A stretch of DNA of 64,000 bases from Caprimulgus europaeus (Eukaryota; Chordata; Aves; Caprimulgiformes; Caprimulgidae), in the NCBI GenBank assembly GCA_907165065.1, contig OU015528.1, positions 76,179,474 to 76,243,473 on the forward strand. Reading direction: 5' to 3'. The notes below the pieces were generated by a model. It ran no database searches, was not told the DNA's origin, and saw nothing but the letters and a program-made list of their open reading frames with translations. The translations under genes were made by a program, and so were the position numbers. Every line of letters begins with the position of its first letter. Within the stretch, counting starts at the first letter, position 1. Below, piece after piece: positions 23,865 to 35,035 of the stretch.

Positions 23865-26108
23865 TTGGCATCTGGTGCTGAGAGCACTTCTATTGTTTGG
23901 TCTTCCTGCCCAGTCATCGCTTTCTGCCTGGTCCTGTAGCCTCTTATGTTCCTACTTGCTGGAATCTCCATGCCTAACCTTTCTATTCTTTCCCCAATAT
24001 CCTTTCAGAGCAAAAATAAAAGAGCCTCCTATATAGAATCATTATTGCCCCGTGCCCTTTTGTTTGGATTTTCTATATGCGGCTGCTTTGTTCAGCCTCA
24101 GCTATTGCTGAACTTTGCTGTTGGCTGCAGTGAATCGTTGCATTGTTCCTGCAATCGGTTACGTTTGCACAATACTTTAGGATCTGGTTAGATGGAAAGT
24201 GCACTGCAAACAAAAGCTCAGCTCCTCACCTTTTTATTCTGAAATGCTAGGGGTTAAAATACCGTCAAGTGGCTCTAGTGTCACTGCTTTACTAAAAATG
24301 AGCTTCTAGTAGGTGTTATCAATTATCACTTGATAATTTATTGCTGCCCAAAAATGTTGCTATTCCACTCCCACTGAAATCAAGGCCAATGTTTCAATTG
24401 GTATGAGTTGCACATGTTAGCTTCAGATACATTTTAACCAGTGTGAATATGGGCTGCAAAATCCAGCCCTAGGATTTGCTTGCCAATAACTGAAAGTAGT
24501 GTCTATTTTGTTAAAAAACCAACCAAACAAACAACTTTTTGTTTGCTTCCCCATACATTTTATACTGATGTGCTTGTGGACAATTTGCTAATTTCTATAT
24601 GTATCAGAAGGGTGGCTGGCTTCTTTAAAACAACAAAAAGAATTCTATTTATTTTTTACTCTAAAGGTTAGGGCACTGGCCCAGATTACATCTGGGATAT
24701 GATTGAAAATAGTGTTTCCTCCAAGAATTACTGGGGTAGTTTTCAACCAAGTGGAAAAGGCGACATCTTCACAGATGAAGATTTATCCTTCTCCCAAAGG
24801 TGGCTTTGAATATCTGAGTTTGAAAAAAAGGTTTTATTAAATGGCAATGTACTAGAGTTTACATGTAGTTTTAAGAACACTATATAGGAAAGTTATTAAT
24901 GATTGAGTATTGTACAGCTTTGTAATAAAGGATAGAGGCTGTCCAGTACCCTGAATAGAAAACACAATTCAGATTCCTTCAGGCACTGTATGTTTTTAAA
25001 AAATAATCTCAGGATTGAAAATCAAATCTATCAGGCAACGCTAGTCAAGCAGCTTGGGAATGTGCCAGGCAGACTGTTTTAAAGTACAACCAAAGTAGAC
25101 TGAAGATTATCTTCAAGGAAGATATTGAAGAGCAACAGAGCACTGAATGAACATAAAACTGTTTCTGGGACAGTTGTTGAAAACCTCCTTAAATCATCAA
25201 TTTTTAATGTGGATATGCTAGGCAAAAAAAAACCCCCAAACAACGCAGTGTTTCTGTGCAAGACAATTTTGTATTTATTCAGTCTATCACGAAGAATTTT
25301 TTTTTTTTTTTTACTTTTTGTTGAGTGTCTTTAGTGGTCATCTAAAGATGTCAGAGATTCAGAAGCTTTATTTGTCTATGAGAGCTGCAGCTGTTGTGGT
25401 GCAAACATAAGGCCTTGAACATCACTCCTTGCCCTCATTCTTTGGGACTGTGTTTATAGATAAATGAGGTCTTTTTCTTATGCATCTCTTCACCCGCAGT
25501 GCCAACTGTTGTGATGATTTTTCAGAGTTTATCCTGAAAAAAACATTATTTTTCTTAGTACATTTTACCTGTAAGACTGCTGCTGCCCAAGTTAAATTGT
25601 AAGTGTGTTTCCATTTGACAGGGTTCAAAATGACCTTTGCTCATTTTCCACAGGATTTTCCGTGGAACATTTACCATAGCCATGTTCATCAAAGTATCTT
25701 CTTCAGATTTTCCACTTTTTTACAGGGCCAATGTTTGGCCTGAGAAGTACTGTTATTAAACAAAGGATGCCAGAAACTGTCAAAGATAAAATAAGTAACA
25801 TGAGTGTACAAAATAAAAGTGCTAAAGGTAGTAGTGGTATTTTGGAGAGGGTGAGTGGATGAGAGCTTTGTTTTTCAAGGGAAAAAAAAAAAAAAAAGAG
25901 AGACTTTTCATTAAAAAATGGTCTATCAGGAGTAAATCTGACCTGAGCTAAATTTGAACTGCCTTGGAGAAAGCAAAAAACTGTGTCACACTACGAAACA
26001 TCCAAACTAAGCAATCCCCCAGCTAAAAGATTTAGCACAGAGAGATAGTTTTAAACTAAAGAAGACCAGCACTTTAATCTTTTTGCTTGATTTCCCTTTC
26101 AAACACAG
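23865..26108. other. Non-coding stretch, weak ancient-repeat traces
   Basis: 24365-24470 (CACTGAAATCAAGGCCAATG, and later GGGCTGCAAAATCCAGCCC) weakly resembles ancient CR1-like 3' sequence. There is a T16 run at 25297-25312 and an A16 run at 25882-25897. No coding segment is supported up to the candidate exon acceptor at 26108. Confidence 0.4.
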
Positions 26109-26222
26109 TCATCCATTTAGCTCCCTGCTGTCCTCATGAAGAATTTCCTTACGATGAAATCAGGATTCAGAGATTTATTATGCAACGAGCAGAGCAGGTT
26201 CAAGCTGATAAAGGCTTCCTGG
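26109..26222 (+). other. Candidate coding exon, 114 bp, unrecognised
   Basis: The segment has a pyrimidine-rich acceptor (TTTCCCTTTCAAACACAG, ending 26108) and a near-consensus donor (CTGG|GTGAGTGA, donor GT at 26223). Its length is divisible by three and it would be a phase 1-1 exon. Only one frame is open; the other two contain stops. The open frame reads in part HEEFPYDEIRIQRFIMQRAE, with a mix of charged and aromatic residues typical of a globular or helical segment. I do not recognise the protein. A cluster of GATA motifs follows 140-800 bp downstream. No partner exon was found, so if real it lies between introns larger than this window, or belongs to a lineage-specific or non-coding transcript. 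Confidence 0.35.
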
Positions 26223-26359
26223 GTGAGTGAAGGATGCTTAATGCCAGAAAAGATAGTCTTTTAATGTGAGGTTCTTGACCATTTATTACATAAAAATGTT
26301 AATCTGATAGTGTTTTTAATCTGCTTGTTATCAGTGGTGGCTGCTTGGTGTTAAAGACA

Positions 26360-27018
26360 AGATAAAAGGGAGAGCTGAAGAAGCAGATTTGGGGAGCACT
26401 CACTCAGTTAACAGGCCAGATATAACATACCTGCTTCCCAGTTATCTGCTCATGCAGAGTGAGGAGAAGGGGGTTTATGGCCGCGATAAGGCAGCAGCTC
26501 AGTGATCTGATTGGGCATTGGTGTGCACGTGCTAAAAGGACACTGCACGAGAGATAAACCCCGATAAGTGTTGGGAGAGTCATTTCCCAGGAAACTCTGC
26601 AGAGCAGAGGAAGATTTGCTTTACATGCCATTTTGAGCAGTTCTCCAAATACAAAATATTTAATCCCTTCTCACCAATCCACATCCCGCTCCCCTCCCCA
26701 CAAACTCCTGTGTGAGCTGCAGAATTAATGAAGCCAAACATCCTGCAGGTTTACATCCGTGTTGTGTCCTGGGCTTGTACCAGATAATGGGTGGGCTGGT
26801 CCTCTCTGTTAAATCTTGGCAGGCAAGAGACACTGTGACTAGTCCTGGCTTTGGTGTGTGCAGAACCAATCAATTGCTGGTGTAAAATATAGAGTCATTG
26901 GCAAACTCGGCTGAAGTCTGTACATGGGCTCAGGAGTTATTAGTAAAGGTGGCCTCGAGGACAAGAACCATTATCACATAAGCCTTTTTTTCTAAAAGGA
27001 CAAAGATAAAGGTTATCT
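26360..27018. promoter_or_regulatory. Cluster of GATA-factor motifs (candidate enhancer)
   Basis: GATAA cores, most of them AGATAA on one strand or the other, occur at 26360, 26442 (reverse), 26485, 26552, 26563, 26782, 27004 and 27013 (reverse): eight in about 660 bp. The last two face each other four bases apart. The interval also contains CpG-bearing sequence that is otherwise scarce in the window. GATA transcription factors bind WGATAR. The density is several-fold above what I would expect by chance, but enhancer activity is inferred, not shown. Confidence 0.3.
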
Positions 27019-29934
27019 CTGTCTGCAAAACAAAAATGCAATCTTTTTCTTGAGGGATTTGGCTCAATATTAAAGTTTTTTAGGTTTGTTTTTTTGTTGT
27101 TTTGGGATTTTTTTGAGTTGACACAAACATTTGCAATCAGTGGATTGGCTGGGTAGAAAACAGCTTGCACATTTCAGAAAATGTCAGGGATTAAAATAAT
27201 TTACCTTGGGGTGAAACCATGACCAGTCCAAGCTTTTTGAGCCTAGGAAGACATGAACTCATTTTCTACACTAAAACTCCCGTATTTCCCACAACCTACT
27301 AGAATAGCAGCAACAACCCACATATTTATTTTGAGGTGACTGCTTTTTACCCAAATGAAATCTTTGCAAGCAATTAAAAGAGACTTCTTCGGCAATGCAG
27401 TATCTCCTAATGCAAACTCACGCTGTTGAGAAATCTCCAGTTGTCTCACAGGCTAAAGGTAGGTTCACACAGCAAGCTGTTCTAAGTGGGTACAGCCTGT
27501 GTAGACACATGTACGTGGGCTTTATTGTCACCTATGGAGAAGCCATGGAGACACAAACTGTGTGCATCTAGGAATGAGCTACAGATTAACCAAAAAAGTA
27601 TCTGAAACATTGACTTCAAACTTTGCACCTTGGTGCAAAGACTGTTTAAATAAGGGTTTTTTCTTGAATTTAGATCTGTGAGCAACTTCCTCAGACCACC
27701 AGACAGAGCAGTCTTCATAGATGCTGGTTTTAGGTTGAGAACTTCAATCTTTTCCATAGCGACTGAGGAACCATGTGTCTAGACAGTATGTGGTCACTGC
27801 TAAAGTGAATTCAAGTTGGTCTGAAGACCTAAAGCCCCATTGTATTCATTTTATGCTAAGAAACAAATCAAAAATCTACCGCAGTACAAATCTCTGGTCA
27901 TAGGCAGAGGACGGTTGAGGATGATGATTGCAAAACAAACTGGAAAATGTTAAATAATGGACTCCTATAAAATGATATCAAGTCAGCCTATGTTCATTCT
28001 CCAGGAAACCATCTGAGTAAATAGTCTCTGTACCAGGCACTAAATGAGTTAAAATTACTGGGGCAGCAGCAGAAGAACTTTGCCTGGCAGAAGCTTGGGT
28101 CCTTCTGAGTTAAAGGAGGTTGTTAGCAGAAAGATCCTAAGTGATCTTTAGCGGCAGGACACAGGAAGGAGTGAAGAACAGTCACAGGCACAAACCCCAT
28201 GGCTTTATGCATCAAGTCCAACTACCAAAAGCAAATTGGAAGTCAGTGCAAGCTGCAGAGAATAGGTGTAATGTGTGTTGTCCGCTAGTTCTGCTAAGTA
28301 AGCAATCAATATATTTACTCCCTGGATAGAATACAATTTTGCTGTTGTGACAGTGCTACTTCTTGTATTCTGTGAAGAAAAATTACTCCATGGGGTCCGT
28401 GATCCCTATCTGGTCAGAGCCTCCACTCTCTGAAAAATATTTTTAAAGATAACTCAAAAAATCATAAAAAAAGACTTACTGACCATTTGCAGTACACCAA
28501 AGCCAAAAAAATCAGTTGTAGAATAAAATTCAATGGCTAGTGATTAGCCCAATCTATTTTACTGAGATACTGCCAAGTTATCTGGATGGTTTCAGCAGCA
28601 TGCAGCACTTTTGCAATCCTTATGTGTAACAGACAGAGTCCAGGATGCATTAAAACATTTTGCTGAATTTCTTTTCATATGAATTGTTAAAGGAAACTTA
28701 TCTTGTCCATGTTTCTGTTGTTGTTGTTGGTTTGTGTGTTTGTTTGATTTTATTTTTGATTTTTATGCTTATTCAGGTATCTGGCTTTATTTCAATGTTA
28801 CAGATGCAAATTCACCTTCTCACAGCATTCAGTTCAGGCTAACCAGCAGATAACAATCACAAGTTACAGCTCTGTTATATCTCTCTCATTAGTTATGGAG
28901 AAAGGAGAGAACAAAGCAAGGTGGGAGACATGAGGAATGGACACTGACTTCCAGCTAGAAGTGAAATTAAATTATGGTGATAAGGCAAGTTCTTGCAAGC
29001 CTACAGCTTGGTTAGGAATTTTCTGTGTCCTGTATAGGATAGCATGGGAAGCTGAGAGGAACAGAGGATCTCTTTTCTGGGAAGCTCTTTAAAGACTTTG
29101 TAAAATCACGGCAAAACTGGCCTCAAGGAATAATCTATTTTTTTTGATCATTTCAGGTTATTACTGGGAGATTAATGAGAAGAGCTTGAAGCAGAAGATT
29201 AATGTGATCTATTCTTATAACCTGCTGTCCTCCTCATAAATCTCCCAATATTACACATGCACTAAGCAGCATGTTGCTTCACCTTCTCTGAGGTACAAGT
29301 CCACCAACAGCTCTCTTTCATTTGATTCCCTGAACGTCTCAGAGGCCAACATCCTACTAAAATAATCCCTACTCCCCTTGAAACCATCATACTCTTTCCC
29401 TTCATCCACCCTCACCACCACTAATGAACAAAGAAACCAAGAAGGAAAAAAAAAATCAGACTCATGGAAATACCCTCTTTGGATTAACTTTTGATCTGAG
29501 CATATAAATATTTAAATATAGTTGTTGAAATCAACTGAAATAGTGCAAAATTAATAAAATAAGATTTTGATTCTTGCTTCTCCATCACAGCTAAGTTTTA
29601 TACTTAGTTGTCTCCTTTTTTTCTTGAGAAAAATAGACAGCTTTTTCTTTCATTCTTGATCTCTTGGTCTAGAGAAGCCAATGAGCTAACCTCACAGATA
29701 GCCACCATCCCTTCAGCTGCCAAAAGAAATGCACCCAGAAGAGGTAGAGCTAATAGCCTAGGCAGACTCAGATATACTATGGCTCAGCTTCAGGAACCAG
29801 TGCATATTATAGACCAAATACACAGTGGAGTGGACACTGAGCTATCTAGACATCTCATAGTTAGGAACAGCTTGCTTTCCCCCTTGCTTTGCCTGGGAAA
29901 AGAAGAAATGTTAGTTGTATTTTGATCTCATATA
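27019..29934. other. Non-coding stretch, nothing recognised
   Basis: No exon with convincing splice sites, no repeat family and no RNA gene was found. Short frames at 27243-27449, 27482-27757 and 28141-28329 have no recognisable motif. Confidence 0.45.
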
Positions 29935-30035
29935 AAGATGAAGAACCAGCTAGATGAAGTGATTTATTTAGGGTCACCCAGGAGATCTCTAGTTGAATCA
30001 GAAACAGACCTTCAATACCTGGAGCCTTACTTCAC
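29935..30035 (-). repeat. Probable MIR-like SINE fragment
   Basis: The order of the pieces AAAGATGAAGAACC, GTGATTTATTTAGGGTCACC, TTGAATCAGAAACAGACC and CTGGAGCC follows the reverse complement of the MIR-family SINE: the 'gatgaggaaactgag' segment, then 'aaggtcacacagc', then the internal promoter side. It is heavily diverged and inactive. Confidence 0.5.
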
Positions 30036-33000
30036 TTAACAGTCATATCTGCCCAGGTGACAGTCTACACTTTCACTCTACAGAATAGCAAAATCAACTC
30101 TTCAGAATATCCCCAGTTAGAAGTGTTGTCCCCTATAGCAGGATTGCAAGAGATTCACAAGATTCTTATGAGCACAGAGGCCAGAAAAACTGTTCCAAAT
30201 GCTGTCCTAAATTATTGTGTAAAATTAGTTGGGTACAAAACAATAATCGCAGAAAAGGAGGAAAGAGAAGAGATGTTCTTGAAAGTTTTTTCTTATTATG
30301 CAAACACAGAGTCCGAAGATTTTCCAGGGAATTGTTGTGTTAAATAGCCATAGTTGTAAATGGTGAATTCATAAATGAATACAAATGTGTAGCTGTCATA
30401 ACTGGCAGATGACACTTCCTGAAGGATAAGCTTGTACTCTTCCCCGGCGAAGGCAGCATGCAGGAGTTGCATCTCCTGGGACTTCTAATGTACAAATTCT
30501 TTGGCAATTCTTCCTAAGGCGGAACTGTTTTTAATTTAGAAGACGTCAACCTACTTGTACTAGTGGGAGAAATTAATAAGCCAAGGATGCAGGTCGGATG
30601 TACTGTAATACTGAATTGATATGTCTCCATTAATTGCAGGATTGTCTGTGCTCACTTAAAAGCTGTTCTGTCTCAGAGCTTGATCCTATTGCCTTTGCTC
30701 AGATAAAATTCCCTCGAGCTTCTAACACCTTTTCTGTTGCTGACCCCTCAGGGGTAGGTTTGTTTCATGTCTGCATGCATCACACACTGAATCACATATT
30801 TCTTCTATCTGTATAGCAACAGATATTAATATATTCATAATATATGCATAATCATATGTCCTCTAATTCTAAGCTCCATTGTGTTTATCTGTCCTGGACA
30901 TTTAGAAAGTGCTATTTTATAGATGGGGAATTAAAGCAAGGAGAATTAAAGCAAAGGGAATCTAAAAGCCATATTCAAATAGCCTGGATTGTGAACAGGG
31001 CTTTGGATTTAACATTTTCTCCTGGTTTCTCTAAGCAGCCCCTTTCACATGGTACCTCACTAAAGCTTCAGTTGCTCCTCATAAGCAGACAGCTCTCTCC
31101 CTGACCAGATGTGGGGACTTCACACTGCCTGAATGTATCCCTGAGAGTCTTGATAAAGGGGATACGATGAGTCTGTGACAAAAAAAGATGCTTAAATCCA
31201 TGTATCGCCTCTTAACCTGGTACTTTTCTGCCAACTTTCTGACCCTTCTCCATTGCAACTCATCTAAAGGCCCTGTGCAGGAGGTAGGGGACTTTGACTG
31301 GAGTTATCAAAGTCTGTCTTGCTGCAACAGTGTGAAGGAAAACCCAAAAGGTCTAAAGGACTGGATGCAGTGTTTAGGCTTACAGGAATTCTGACTGATT
31401 TACAACACGTGCATGTACATGAGAATAACCAAAGTTCTTTAGTTTTCCCCATCCACTTCTCTTCATGATTATTCCACCCCAGTAAGCAATCTGTTATTTC
31501 CTTGCCTTATTCCCCACATTTAGTAACTCTATTCACACTATTAAATGAATGATGCTTTCTAAATACCAGACACGTACTATGTACAATTAGACTTCCCAAG
31601 TCTAAGGTTAGGGTAATAAAAACTTGCTAGAATTGTTGCTGTGCTCTATGCTCTCCATATATAGCTTATGTAAATGTTTCTAAATTAAAGTAATTTTTTA
31701 TTTTTTATTTTTTTTTAAAGCAGCTTTCATTCTTCAGTGAAATTCTGTACAGTTCAGCACACTGCTAGGCAATGGGGATAGGCATTTTTTTGCAGTGATT
31801 GCTTTTTTCCTGAATAGGAAAGAAGTCTTCCTCTGTGTACAAAACCAGCAGATATAAAATTTTGGACAGTGATTGTATTTAGGAGCAGAAGTCAGAAGGT
31901 TGCACTAATATCAGAAATTCACCAAGAGGTTTTGGTTAAGAAGTGAGTAGATTCTACTAGCTTAAGTATACTTAAGAATAGTTTAAGCAAATGGAAAACG
32001 TAATAGCTTAAGTTATAATCAAATATTTTAGTATTGTTTAAATATTTCTTTTAACTAAGGTTGAATTGAGATCTCTAGTCAGATTTCAATCTTACCTAGA
32101 TTATAGTACAGCCAGTGGAACTATCCCAGATTTACACTGACATCAATTTTTGGTTTCCTATTATTGGAAAACCACTGCAGAAATACAAGCAGTTTTTCCG
32201 GGGAACCATGGTATAGCATAAGCTTCTGCATATTAGTAATAAAAGGCCTTTATAGAACATCCTTATTTATGCTGTAAGCTCCGTAAAGTAAGAGCATTCC
32301 ATATTTTGTGCAAAATGAACCATATTGTCCTCATTAATAAAAGGACCAGGTTATCAAGTCTGCAACTATTATGAGCAACAGAAGGAATTTTACTCTCCTA
32401 AGCAGGAGCTTACTGTTGATTTAGGATTGTATCCTTTTATAAGCCAAAACTGTAATGTGGTCTAGCATTTGATACAAGACTAGACCAAGACTCAGATGTT
32501 TCATTGAATTATTTATGACCTAGGGCAGATACACCTGCTGTCCCTGTTTTTCTCGCTTCTCACTCTTTGTATGTCTCTCTTTTTCAATACGAAACTTTTT
32601 GATAGGTAATTCTTTCTTTAGATACAACACCAATCACAGAAAAGTCACAATTTTACACAGAGTCCGAGACGGTAATATCAACAATAAACAACAGTACAAG
32701 TGGCTGCAAAATGGTATCTAGAAAAACAATGTAGAAACAAATTAATTTGAGATATTTAAGGTTTAGAAAATTTGATGATTCAGTCTAATTGGACACATTA
32801 AGCAAACTATATTCAAGGGATATGCTCCTGGAAACCTTTTTTTCCCTTTTAAGATGAGAAATCTGGTTAATTAAATTTACTTACTAAACAGCTTGTATTA
32901 CAACAGTAGAAAATGACAGATGTCTTTCATAAAATTAGTCATATTGTGGTAATTTTCTCCTCTGCCCCAAACGCTGTGTGATTATGGACATATTTTCTCC

Positions 33001-33534
33001 TGTTAAAAAGCTATCTGTCATAATTGCTAACAAATTCAATGCAAAAATGTTCTGAAAGAAAAGGTGTTCCACATGAAATGTAAAAAAGTTTTTCTGTGAC
33101 ATGTTTTCTCATTGCAACTTTATTCTGAGGGCTGTTAGCTGCTTGCAGAATATTGCATAATTTTAAAGGCTTATACTTATTAAAGGCCAATCATGTATTA
33201 ATTCATTTGGTATTCATTGAGAGACCTTTAATCATGATGGATTAATTTATTATAAATGCGGATATAATATGTTATTTCATAATATCACCACTGCAATTTA
33301 GCAATTAAACAGTCTGTTATTATTTCAATCACTGCCCAGATCTGTATCATGACACAATGTTTTGCTCCATGGTGAATTATTTTGCATTACATATAGGACA
33401 ATGGAATTTTTGAAGAGTAACCCTTTAGGGAAATTGGGATATATAAGGTGATACTCTGCTCTGATATCCTCCTTTGTCTCTGAGGTGATTCATCCTAAAT
33501 ACTTAGAGCCAGATAGTCAGAGGCTTGAAATGAT
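30036..33534. other. Non-coding stretch with a small tandem duplication and an ATTA-rich zone
   Basis: A 15-bp unit (AATTAAAGCAAGGAG) is repeated at 30929-30943 and 30944-30958. This explains the repeated ELKQ in the local frame. Between about 33120 and 33400 the sequence is rich in ATTA/TAAT homeodomain cores. No coding exon is supported. Confidence 0.4.
33150..33400. promoter_or_regulatory. ATTA-rich stretch resembling a conserved non-coding element
   Basis: Homeodomain-type cores (TAAT/ATTA) are dense. They include the inverted pair TAATCATGATGGATTA at 33229-33244, where TAATC and GGATTA half-sites face each other as bicoid-type (K50) homeodomain sites would. The base composition, with few repeats and long AT words broken by CCAATCATG and GCGGATATAATATG, is typical of vertebrate developmental non-coding elements. 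Conservation itself cannot be seen here. Confidence 0.2.
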
Positions 33535-33600
33535 TACAGGTCTGATCCAAAGCTTGCAGAAGTCAATGCTGCACTCAGCATCTTAGACCCTATAATGAGT
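33535..33600. repeat. Possible ancient CR1-like 3' fragment
   Basis: GGTCTGATCCAAAGC followed by GAAGTCAATGCTG resembles the 'gatccaaagcccattgaagtcaatgg' phrase common in old CR1-like repeats of reptiles and birds. It is short and diverged. Confidence 0.35.
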
Positions 33601-33989
33601 GAGAGGGGTGTAAATACTTAGCAAGAAAAGGGTGCGGAGAGGACAAAAATCAGGCAGGTAGACCAATTAAGTGCAATCCAGAGTAACAAGTAGAAATGGT
33701 CAGAAAGAAAATTTAACCTGTCATTTTTTGAAAACTGTGCAAGACTCCATTAGTGCTAACCTGTACCCCTGCTCCCTAGACAGACAAATACAAGGCTTTC
33801 CAAAGGAGCTGGGATGAGGCCATTATACTCCCATTCCTTAACTGCTTTATTGCAAAATACTTCTGCCTTCTGACACTTTCAACTTAGAAGAGGAATTGGG
33901 GTGCATTTATGCTGATCCAGTTTTACTAGTGTCAGATATCTAAACGTTAAGGTGACCCACATGGAATGACCCTAGAAAGAATCTGTTTC

Positions 33990-34108
33990 AGAAGTATTAT
34001 TTCTGTATTACAGATGTGCAAACTGAGATGTTTGGAAAAGAGTTATCTTGCTTTACTACCTACAGTAAGTGTGGAAAGAGAAGAGTTAGAATCTCTGGTA
34101 AATGATAT
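33990..34108 (-). repeat. MIR-like SINE fragment
   Basis: ATTATTTCTGTATTACAGAT, followed by GCAAACTGAGATG, AAGAGTTATCTTGCTTTACT, CTACAGTAAGTGTGG and AGAGTTAGAATCTCTGG, tracks the reverse complement of the MIR SINE over about 110 bp in the right order and spacing. It is the best of the MIR-like pieces in the window. It is diverged and inactive, and the open frames across it are accidental. Confidence 0.6.
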
Positions 34109-34924
34109 TCAACTATTTCTCTTTGTTCCAACCACTTGGCCTCATTTCTGTCTCTAGCACGTGCTGTTGTCATGTTTGAATTGACACCATAGAAGCATAA
34201 AACTGCACCACCTGCCACAAATTCTAAAGATTTTTTCTCTTTTTTTTTTTTTTTGTGAAAAAAGTGAAAAAAGTGGTAGAAGTTGCCAAGTCTGTATCTC
34301 TGACCAGGCACTGGAGAACAAATTGATCTGTTACTTTGAGCTCATTTTTTAAACTCCCTCTATTGACATTTAAGTAACTGATTTTTCTCCATCATTGTTA
34401 GCTGTCTTTTTTCCTGCCTGTCAAGAGCTTGCTAAATTAAGATTCACAATCCAGGATAATTTTCATATGAACTCAAAAGGAGTCAATGTGTTTACTTAGA
34501 TAAATGGTTATTTTACAAGGTAGTATAAAATGCATAATTTTCTGCGGTATAAAAAGCCATGAAGCAGAATCCATCATGAGTGACTCATTTAATCTCTGAT
34601 GTATCACTGGATGCTTTCTTCAAAGAGCAATCTGGAATAAGTGATTCATATTAGGAGATCTGGAAAAAGGCTGTGCAGAGAGCAAGTGAAGAGATCAGAA
34701 TCAAATTGACAGTAATATATACTTGATCATATGACAGAGATCACAAAATCCTGTTAAATCCTCCACTGTATCACCATCCCTGTCCAGGATTCACCCCCTC
34801 CAGAACATTTTCTACTGCTTTTGCTTCTCACATTTGGACTGGATAACAGAGCTATCTGCAACTGGAGATGAAGAGCATTTTTACAAGCTAACAAATCTAC
34901 TAGAACCAATGGTTTTAATCTCTC
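34109..34924. other. Non-coding stretch
   Basis: Holds a T-rich run near 34236-34253 followed by a short tandem GTGAAAAAA motif. Nothing else is recognised. Confidence 0.45.
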
Positions 34925-35035
34925 CTTGGCTACAGAATCAAAGCCAAGTTCTCTGCAGGTGTAAATGGGATCTGCTCCACTGCCTTAGGTGGAGTTTCAC
35001 TCATTTACACCATTAAAGAATTTGGCACTGAGGAT
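34925..35035. repeat. Ancient CR1/L3-like 3' repeat fragment
   Basis: The run AGCCAAGTTCTCTGCAGGTG, GATCTGCTCCACTGCCTTAG, GTGGAGTTTCACTCATTTAC, ACCATTAAAGAATTTGGC matches the near-palindromic old repeat of sauropsid genomes in which 'gccaaattct' and 'agaatttggc' flank 'tggagttactc...tttacacc'. It is strongly diverged. Confidence 0.5.
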
